Shown here: positions 56,655 through 64,000 of the stretch, one piece after another
How positions within the stretch are numbered: the first letter of the stretch is position 1
Layout of the letters: each line of letters opens with the position of its first letter
DNA from: Zerene cesonia
Taxonomy: Eukaryota > Arthropoda > Insecta > Lepidoptera > Pieridae
DNA: 64,000 nucleotides
Reading direction: 5' to 3'
Assembly: GCF_012273895.1 (NCBI RefSeq)
Contig: NW_024045132.1
Coordinates: 2,666,001-2,730,000, forward strand
Notes under the pieces: generated by a model
What the model saw: only the letters and a program-made list of their open reading frames with translations
Databases searched by the model: none
Told to the model about the DNA's origin: nothing
Program-made: the position numbers and the translations under genes

Positions 56655-58978
56655 CTGAAAAGAAAATTAATAGTTATTAGTCTATATTATAAATGAGTAC
56701 AAAAATAATAAAGAACAATAATAAAATGAAAAATACATACATACACCACACCATGCACACTCAGGGAACAAAATAAAACGCATTTCAATTGTTCATATAC
56801 TATAATAAAATTTCAACAATCTATACAATGTTATAACATATTTAATACTCATTGTTAGGCATTTGCACACAATTTAATATCGAAAGTTTATTTCTGAAAA
56901 TAAAATGGTTGCGGAATGTATTAACTTTACGGATTGAAATTGCACACAGGATTAAATGCGACTTTCAAATAAATTAGTTGTTAGTTGTTACATATAGGTC
57001 TTGGCATATTTACAAGTGCCAGTCTGTTTTATACAGACAAACCATGCAATATAATGTTCTTAGCGTACCAAGTCTTCGGGGTTGAACATGCCCTGTGAAC
57101 AAACAAAAAGGTTTTAAAAAATAGGAGACAAAGTATTTTCTTGTTCGATTTTACGCGAGTATTATACATTTAGAAATTAAAAACTTTTTAACGGATTTTA
57201 AACGCGATTTATTTTTAATTTCTACATAGGAAACAACTATCGAAATTAACGTTAAAATTATTGTCTGGCTCAGTTAATTTTTCACTACTCAAACTTTGAG
57301 GGAAATGATCGAAATGCAGTTTGATAAAATTTAAAAATGACGAATACTCGATGATCTATTTTGCATGTGAATTCTTTAGTGTATGAGTATCACCCTAAAA
57401 TGTGCAATCAAAAGTGACTGGATCTAAATGGAAATCTAATTGTTTATTTTTAAATTTGAAAAAGCCATCAATTCTATTCATTCAAATCATTTCAAAATAT
57501 GCTCTTGTAATATAAATAAAATTGAAGAAACTCAATTTGAGTACATCTTGGTAGTCATGAATTTTTCTAAAAGGTCTGAGATTATAAAAAGTGAAGTCCC
57601 GTGTCGCCTAGTGGGGTATGGGGCATATGATGTACATCTGTTTCACTGATCGATTTTCTTTATGGACAACTAGGTGATCAGCCTTCAGTGTCCTGCCAGA
57701 TCGAGACTTTTTTTTTTGCGTCCCCACTGGGAATCAAACCCAGGACCGGTTCTAAGCTCACGCGCTAGCCACTGTACCAAGGAGGCGGTCTGAGATTATA
57801 CTTCTTAGTATAAGTTGATTGTTTTGGACATATGTTTATGTAGATATGTTCATATTTCCTGTGATTTATTAATAGTACTATTAATATATGTATTACAATA
57901 AAAATAATGCATGCAAACATGACATGAAAGAGAAAATTTTGTGCTCATTCATAAAATGTATATTGTTTTCAAAACAAATCCTGATAGCAATTTTCTCAAT
58001 ACCATTATGTTTTTTTAAATCTTCAATGTAAAGTAATATTATCAGTCTTCATGAGTCAATCTATATTGATGTTTGATACAATATGAACTATCATTATCAA
58101 GTAGTGTTAAAATATAACATCCACAAGGGTTTGAATGTTACACAACTATTTTTTACAAAAGATTTATGTGAACTAATACTATATTGTCAAACAAATAAAG
58201 GTATACCTTGGCGCGACGTAAAATGGAGTCTTTGCTGGCATCATACGGGTGGTCCTTTGAAGGGATCTCCAGAACAGATGGGACGGGGGCTGTGTGTGCG
58301 TCTATGACATGTCGGATGAGTTCAGCAACATTCTGATTGATCAGGATGATGTCAATGTCGTCACGTTTGACGAATCTCTTGAAACAGTCCTCAATTTCGC
58401 TAACTGGAGTGTCTGTTGGGGATGGATTTAGATGAGATGTATTTCTTTCAGGTCATATGCTATTCAAAAGGAGGAAATTGCTTTTTAATAAAAGAACTAA
58501 TTAGCCACATTAACCAATCATCCAAATATTGGTTTTTAATATGGTAACAAACCATGGAGTTAAGTTTCCTTTTACAGTATTGCTAGCACATACTGTATCT
58601 AATATTTACCTTAGATACATAGGAAAATCGAAGTAACTTGTTTCTGAATTATAATATTTGATGCTCGAATACCTATATGGACGGAAAATTAAGTTTTGAA
58701 TTAAAATACTAAGGACGATACTTGCTTTTGTCTACGACCATGAAATTTGGATGTCTATTCTTGTTTATTTCACCGATACCACCCAGCAGAAATCCGACGC
58801 ACGTATCCTGAAAAATATAAGAAAATGTAAAAAATATTAATGTATAGGCGCTCATCACTATAAAAACAAAAGCCACTCAAAAATTATATGGTAAATAATA
58901 TATCTAGAAAAAGAAAAGACAAACCTCATCTCCGATAACGCTAATTAGTTTTCCTTTTACAGCAGCTTGAAGAGCCAT
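56622..58978 (-). CDS. Vha14: V-type proton ATPase subunit F
   Basis: Subunit F of the V1 sector, part of the central rotor stalk of the proton pump. Standard coding exons in transcript order: 58978-58925, 58807-58726, 58412-58207 and 57092-57060, giving 124 residues, the usual insect length. The sequence is MALQAAVKGKLISVIGDE, then TCVGFLLGGIGEINKNRHPN, DIDIILINQNVAELIRHVID and EIPSKDHPYDASKDSILRRA, ending KGMFNPEDLVR. The second intron must use a GC donor (AAAA|GCAAGT after 58726): the nearby GTATCG donor would cause a stop, while the GC donor restores DKNTPVSE. A second terminal exon of the same length lies at 56654-56622 and is annotated separately; the start coordinate given here includes it. 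For the standard form the stop is at 57060. The gene is divergent from CDC40. Confidence 0.93.
57060..57092 (-). CDS. Vha14: standard terminal exon of V-ATPase subunit F
   Basis: Acceptor TTTGTTCACAG followed by GMFNPEDLVR and TAA, the conserved C-terminus of insect subunit F. The upstream exon ends in phase 0 with RRAK at 58207. A minus-strand AATAAA at 56892-56887 could serve this form. Confidence 0.9.
   Translation of the reverse strand, partial: GMFNPEDLVR
57141..57220. repeat. short dispersed foldback-type repeat in V-ATPase F intron
   Basis: TTTTACGCGAGTATTATACA, then TTTAGAAATTAAAAACTTTT and AACGGATTTTAAACGCGATT, the same wording as the insert inside the element at 49376-49507. Confidence 0.65.
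57587..57790 (-). mobile_element. tRNA-derived SINE with target-site duplication, second copy
   Basis: Same family and orientation as 24138-24349: starts (plus strand) AAAAGTGAAGTCCCGTGTCG and ends ACCAAGGAGGCGGTC. GGTCTGAGATTATA occurs at 57573-57586 and 57787-57800. It lies in the V-ATPase F intron 57093-58206. Confidence 0.85.
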
Positions 58979-59687
58979 TTTAGAATTTTTAATTTATTAT
59001 TTGGTATTAGAATGAAACTAAGAACTGTCACACGAAATTCATCACCTGACTAAAGATTTTTTTGCTCATGTTGGTAAGCCTGAAAAAATTGGATACTTAT
59101 CTTATACTTACTTATGTTTACATCATAAAACACAAAAAATAAAAACTGCTCATAAAATGTACATCGATAAGTGATTATGAATAATGACGAAAAATGAAAC
59201 CAACATTTTCGATAATTGCTATATAATTGTGTGATAAATTTTATGTAGGTACAAACAAAGTATTAATATGGCTTAAGTATATTTTAATAATATCAAACCA
59301 TTTATTGTGTTCTTAGGCAGGTTAGCCTGTTTTATAATATCTACCCACAAATTTTTTATTCATTCGAATCCAATATAATTTTTCATTTCAATAGACAAAA
59401 GAAATATTGCCAATATTTCTTTTGTACAACTGAGAAATGGACGACCACAGATAATTGCGTAACAAAAACGTAGTGAAAATATTTAGTCTATTATTATATT
59501 TTTTAGTATATTCTCTCGTTGTCTGCCACTGTCATTGATGATTGACAAATACAACTTTAACTTTGAAGCTTGTTTTGTTAATGTTGTGACTTGTGGCGTG
59601 CAGAATTATTTCATTTTTACTTAATAATTAATTATATTTTTCGATGTCGATACTAAGGTCGTGACCAAAACTCAAATTAATTTAAAC
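58979..59687. promoter_or_regulatory. divergent promoter region of V-ATPase F and CDC40
   Basis: 709 bases between two opposed start codons. A TGTCATTGATGATTGACAAA cluster lies around 59530-59550, about 140 bases before the CDC40 ATG, like the TGACA words upstream of RpL24 and NMD3. No TATA box is seen. Confidence 0.5.
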
Positions 59688-62600
59688 ATGTTGAACATTA
59701 AAAATTACGGTAGCAGTTCAGAAGACGAAGAAAATGACACAGAAACGATACAACAACACAGTAACGAAAAGTTATTGACTCACTTGAAGCCTGTTGATCC
59801 AAATTTATCAATAGCAAAGAAAATGCAAATATGTGCTGCACCCATAGTAATGCCAACGGTATGTGGTCTTTTACAATATATCTTATATCACATTGTCATG
59901 TCACGATTTCTCAAATCATTTTTGATTTCCAGAACAATGATGACACAAGGGTACTTATGCCAAAAAATCAAGAACTAATGCACAATCCAAAGTACGAAGA
60001 GTTATTTGCTCCAGAATATGGCCCCGAGAACCCCTTTCGAACACAACAGATGAAAGCTGAGAGGAATATGTTGTCAGGTTATGTGGAGAAAGCACATATA
60101 AGTGAATTTCAATTTGAGAACCAGCGGAGGACATTCACAAGTTATGGTTATGCTGTTGATCCTTCCACAGAACCCATTACTGACAGTGGTAAAGGAGATG
60201 GAATTGTTGGTATGTATGTACATAATAATAACAAACATCAATGATTTTGATAGTATGTGCATAAGGGGCACCTCTCGCCATCCATTGAGGTTTGGCAAAA
60301 AAGGCGGGTTCAAATCCCGTCTCGTGATCATCAGATTTTTTCTATTCCTTCAAAAATTCTAATTTGTAATGCATTTTAATGCTATAAAACTAAAAATAAA
60401 AGTATATTATTATTCAAAAATGTGGTAATACAAAGGGCATATTAAAATGAAAATAATATACATACATCTAATTCATGATTGTTTTCATAGAATTCAGCAT
60501 ATCAAAATAATATGTGAATGAATTAAATTTATTTTTTTAATCAGTGTCAGAAACAGTGGCTCCACCAGTTGAAGCGGAAGGTAAATCAGTGTTTGAAGTA
60601 ATAAAGAAAAGGCCGTTAGACAAAAAGAAAAGACATAAAAATGATAATCCTGAGGATGTTGAAGGGTTTTTAGGGCCATGGGGAGGCTATGTTGGAGAGC
60701 AAAGGTAAGGTCTCACAGTTACTTGCTTTATATGTTTTGATTTAAAAGTACACGTATATGTAGAAAATCTCAAAAAAAAGACTTATATATATTCCAATAT
60801 TATACTAATTTTTACAAAAGGAAGAGAAGAGAAAACCAGGACTTTGTGATATTGATTATGTAGTTTATAAATGAGACAATTTTCAGTTAATATCAATAAT
60901 TTAATATAATGTAAGAAGTATTCTTTAAAAGAAAAAAAAAACTAACAGAATGATTCAACCATTTCGAAATGTACCAGTGATTAATATTATACTGTAATCA
61001 TTTCAGAGTCATGAAGCCTGAAGGTGAAATAGCTAAAGAGCTTGAAGAAATTGTAGCGAAGAGACAGAAAAAGGGCAAAGTGGATGATGATAAACCCCTG
61101 GAAGAGAAATCTATATTCCATAGTATGTATGATTAATATTATTTAATATGGTACACTTGCTAATCCCATGCAACTTATCTCTCAAAACACATTTTTTATT
61201 GACACTCCAATCCTTTTTATTGCATTGCTTTGTAATTAGTCCATACATCAATATATTGACTATCCAAGTAATGGCTTTAAATATGTATTCAATACAGTCA
61301 GCAGCTTAACTATATAACTATCTTGACTTAGTATAGAAAGACCATAGTCGTTCTTTGTAAAAAAAAAGTGTAATATACATATTTCAGATGAAAAGTTTGA
61401 TTGATGTACTGCAATCGCAAAAACATATCTTCCAATTTCTATTAGTCTTATAATAATTGTAGCAAATGCTACTGCAAATAGAAATTATATATATATTTTT
61501 TCTGTTTCTAGTCGACAAAGCTACTGACTACCAAGGCAGGTCGTGGCTTGAAGCCCCTCGCAGTGAGACGCAGTTGCGAAGTGACACTCCGCCCGCTAAA
61601 TGTTTCTTACCCAAGGTAAAGACTGTTTTAATATGTTTATATAGGAGTGTAGTGTAGGATTTTTGCCTAGAAGAGTTTTAGTGTAAAAGTTTATAGAAAG
61701 CCATTTTCATTAATGTTCTGCTCATACATACTGATACAAAGAATCTAATTCAACAAGATAAACAAATATTTTATCTTCATAATATTATATATATAGATAG
61801 TCTAGGATCCCACTGCAAAATTAGTGTAGGAATAATGTAGACTGAATCAACATTTAATTTTTAAGTAACTTCATAAGTAGGAGAATTCATTTATCATAAG
61901 GTGCCAATTAGTAATTGCCCATCAGTATAATTGATTAAAATATTTTTTTTAATTGACTTTTAGAAACAAATTTCTTTTATATTTTACGGAAATCTCTTGC
62001 AACACATAATATATAAATTATAACATTATTAATGATACTTTTCCGATGACAGTCACACATATTCACGTGGAAGGGTCACACGAAGGGCGTGGCGGCGGTC
62101 CGCTGGTTCCCCAAAACTGCACACCTCATGCTATCCGCCGGCATGGATTGTAGAGTTAAGGTTGGTATTATTTAGGTATATGTATAGGTATACATTATGT
62201 GTATGTATAAAAAAATCAATGAAAAATTATATTAAATATGTCTTGTTTTGTACAGTAAATGTTGATGATTAATTAGATGATGAAACATTTGACATGATTA
62301 AAAGAGTTTTATGTAATATTTTTCAGGATCTTAATATGTTAGAGTAGTAGATTAAGTGTATATTTATTTAGGTTTATTAAATAAGATACAGTTTGAAATC
62401 AGATGTAAACACCTATATCAAAAAAGGGCATTATCTACACACATTAAATTTGTTCCATTTATAAATCGTTTTAAAATATTCCTTTTGCGTAGGGAATAAG
62501 GTTGAATTTGCAATTAAAGATAAATGTAAACTATGAAATAATGTGCAATTAGTTAGTTTCATTTTTAAATCGTTTTCAAATATTCCTTTTGACATAGGGA

Positions 62601-63880
62601 ATAAGGTTGAATTTGCAATTAAAGATAAATAATATTTTACGTACGTTTAATTATATACGTTTTCCAGATATGGGAAGTATACGGCGACCGCCGATGCGTG
62701 CGCACGTACTTCGGCCATAGACAAGCGGTGCGAGATATCAACTTTAACAACGAGGGTACACACTTTTTATCTGCGGGTAAGAGTTAAAATCATTTTTTTC
62801 CCCTCTTGATACCATTATATTCTCGTGCCTGAATTATTGCACTGCTATTTTTTCCTATGGAATTATCATATATTTGGCAATATGTGATGTACTTAGCTAT
62901 AAGGTTAGGTTAAGTGTTTGATTTAATAAACAATTTGAATTTGAATATTAATGTACTAGCTGCGCCCCGCGGTTTACCCCGCGTAAGTTCGTATCCCGTG
63001 GGAATATCGGGGTAAAAAGTTGCCTATATGTTATTCCACTTGGCCAGCTGTCTACGTACCAAATTTCATTGCAATCGGTTCTGTATTTTTTGCGTGAAAG
63101 AGCAACAAACATATACACATCCTTACAAACTTTCGCATTTATAATATTAGTAGGATATAATATTAGTAGGATAGTAGGATAGTAAGACTAGTAGGATTTC
63201 TGTTTTCTATTTGCCAGCCGTTGATATAAAAAGATGAACACTCAACATTAAACGCAAAATTCCAAATTATGCGCTCTTTCCAAATATTCTCGTGTCACTC
63301 ACTAGGCGCACTCGTGCGCACACTTTATAAAAACAACTTTAAATAATTCGCATAAGGATGAATTTGCAAAACCATATGCTTAAAGCATAGCTATAACTCC
63401 TTAGTATGATTGGTGAGTGTTTAGTGACACTTTCGAGACTGTGCATATTGGAATAAAATGTTAATAAAGAAGAAAAATTGTATATCCTACTTCCTGCTAA
63501 ACTTATCCTACTAATATTGTAAATGCGAAAGTTTGTAAGAATGTGTGTGTGTTTGTTGCTCTTTCGAAATTTGGTACGTAGACAGCTGGACAACTGGAAT
63601 AACATATAGGCAACTTTTTATCCTGATATTCCTACGGCATACGGACTTACGCGGGTGAAACCGCGGGGCGTAGCTAGTATTTAATATTATTATTTAAAGA
63701 CCTATATATTTTTGTTATTCGACAGCATACGACCGCTACATAAAGCTATGGGACACAGAGAGCGGAGAGTGTGTGAGTCGGTTCACGTCACGGAAAGTGC
63801 CATATTGTGCTAAATTCCACCCCGATACTGACAAACAGCACCTGTTCGTGGCCGGCACTTCTGATAAGAAGATTATTTGT
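59688..63880 (+). CDS. Cdc40: pre-mRNA-processing factor 17 (CDC40/PRP17), 5' part, eight exons visible
   Basis: WD40-repeat splicing factor acting in the second catalytic step of the spliceosome. Visible exons: 59688-59858, 59933-60209, 60545-60704, 61007-61122, 61512-61615, 62053-62160, 62668-62776 and 63726-63880; the gene runs off the right edge. ATG 59688 gives MLNIKNYGSSSEDEEND. The N-terminal block YEELFAPEYGPENPFRTQQM, then RNMLSGYVEKAHISEF, RRTFTSYGYAVDPS, GFLGPWGGYVGEQR and AKRQKKGK match the family. WD repeats begin at HIFTWKGHTKGVAAVRWFP, continue with IWEVYGDRRCVRTYFGHRQA and AYDRYIKLWDTESGECVSRF, and reach FVAGTSDKKIIC. About 377 residues are covered of roughly 580 expected. Exons 6-8 are GC-richer than exons 1-5. 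All introns are GT-AG. Confidence 0.94.
60255..60330 (+). repeat. tRNA-like fragment, probably SINE-derived
   Basis: Contains GGCGGGTTCAAATCCCGTCT, a perfect B-box and T-arm-like hairpin, but no convincing acceptor stem or anticodon arm. It lies in a CDC40 intron. A degenerate tRNA pseudogene is the alternative. Confidence 0.45.
62463..62634. repeat. tandem duplication, 114-bp period
   Basis: AAATCGTTTT.AAATATTCCTTTTG then AGGGAATAAGGTTGAATTTG CAATTAAAGATAAAT occurs at 62463-62525 and again at 62577-62631 with few changes. Both are in the CDC40 intron 62161-62667. Confidence 0.8.
62955..63198 (+). repeat. interspersed element, plus orientation, in CDC40 intron
   Basis: Starts ACTAGCTGCGCCCCGCGG and runs through TTGCCTATATGTTATTCCAC, CAGCTGTCTACGTACCAAAT and TTTCGCATTTATAATATTAG to several direct repeats of TAGTAGGATA. 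The repeated tail is typical of this element type. Confidence 0.85.
63504..63678 (-). repeat. interspersed element, minus orientation, in the same CDC40 intron
   Basis: Reverse-complement copy of the element at 62955, from TCCTACTAATATTGTAAATG to CCGCGGGGCGTAGCTAGT. Relative to the plus copy it lacks about 29 bases around ATTGCAATCGGTTCTGTATT. The two face each other across about 300 bases. Confidence 0.85.
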
Positions 63881-64000
63881 GTAAGTGTGCTTTGTAATAC
63901 TTAATTAAATAATTTATTCACAGATCAGTTTAAGCAAGAAGTTATAAATATAAAAAAAATCTTACAACTTAATCGATATTGCTATTTTATACTATTTTAT
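63881..64000 (+). other. start of the next CDC40 intron, cut by the window edge
   Basis: Begins GTAAGT after the exon ending KKIIC. Nothing else is recognisable; the remaining WD repeats lie outside the window. Confidence 0.85.

Noticed and set aside
60255..60330. Functional tRNA gene
   Set aside because: Only the T-arm/B-box part is convincing; acceptor stem and anticodon arm cannot be folded, so a SINE or pseudogene remnant is more likely.

Overview
The window is nuclear DNA of a moth or butterfly (Lepidoptera). It is AT-rich, its genes have short introns with GT-AG or GC-AG ends, and the proteins are of insect type. The spaces between genes hold repeats typical of Lepidoptera: tRNA-derived SINEs whose tails end near GGGCTGATGATGA, and elements ending in TTCGCATTTATAATATTAGTAGGAT. 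Species assignment within Lepidoptera is not possible from the sequence alone. Three runs of exactly 1000 N (1958-2957, 19401-20400, 53649-54648) are scaffold gaps of nominal size.

Layout: a possible last exon of an upstream gene (3-98); ATP synthase beta copy 1 (minus, 1039-3291); the complex III assembly factor UQCC1/Cbp3 (plus, 4411-6568); an acid sphingomyelinase (minus, 6651-11884, ten exons); the 60S export adaptor NMD3 (minus, 12547-18421, nine exons); ATP synthase beta copy 2 (plus, 18972-20671); ribosomal protein L24 (minus, 21753-23421); the GARP/EARP subunit VPS51 (plus, 24938-27037, intronless); a 2278-residue C2H2 zinc-finger protein (minus, 29840-39337); a small basic 121-residue protein (plus, 41167-41605); a repeat-rich gene desert (41606-50314); a secreted alpha carbonic anhydrase (plus, 50315-56361); V-ATPase subunit F (minus, 56622-58978); and the 5' part of the splicing factor CDC40/PRP17 (plus, 59688 to beyond the right edge). 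These are mostly unrelated housekeeping genes arranged in divergent and convergent pairs, not an operon-like system.

The most notable observations are: (1) two head-to-head ATP synthase beta genes whose coding sequences switch abruptly from about 21% to about 4% silent divergence and reach zero visible differences near the gap, a gene-conversion signature, while their targeting peptides are unrelated; (2) a second 33-nt terminal exon for V-ATPase subunit F, which would swap the last ten residues; (3) three GC-AG introns among 43 visible introns, two of them consecutive in NMD3; (4) perfect short hairpins, nested and inverted transposable elements, and overlapping convergent 3' ends. Exon boundaries were placed by eye from splice consensus, reading phase and family similarity; in every multi-exon gene whose stop is in the window the exon lengths sum to a multiple of three.
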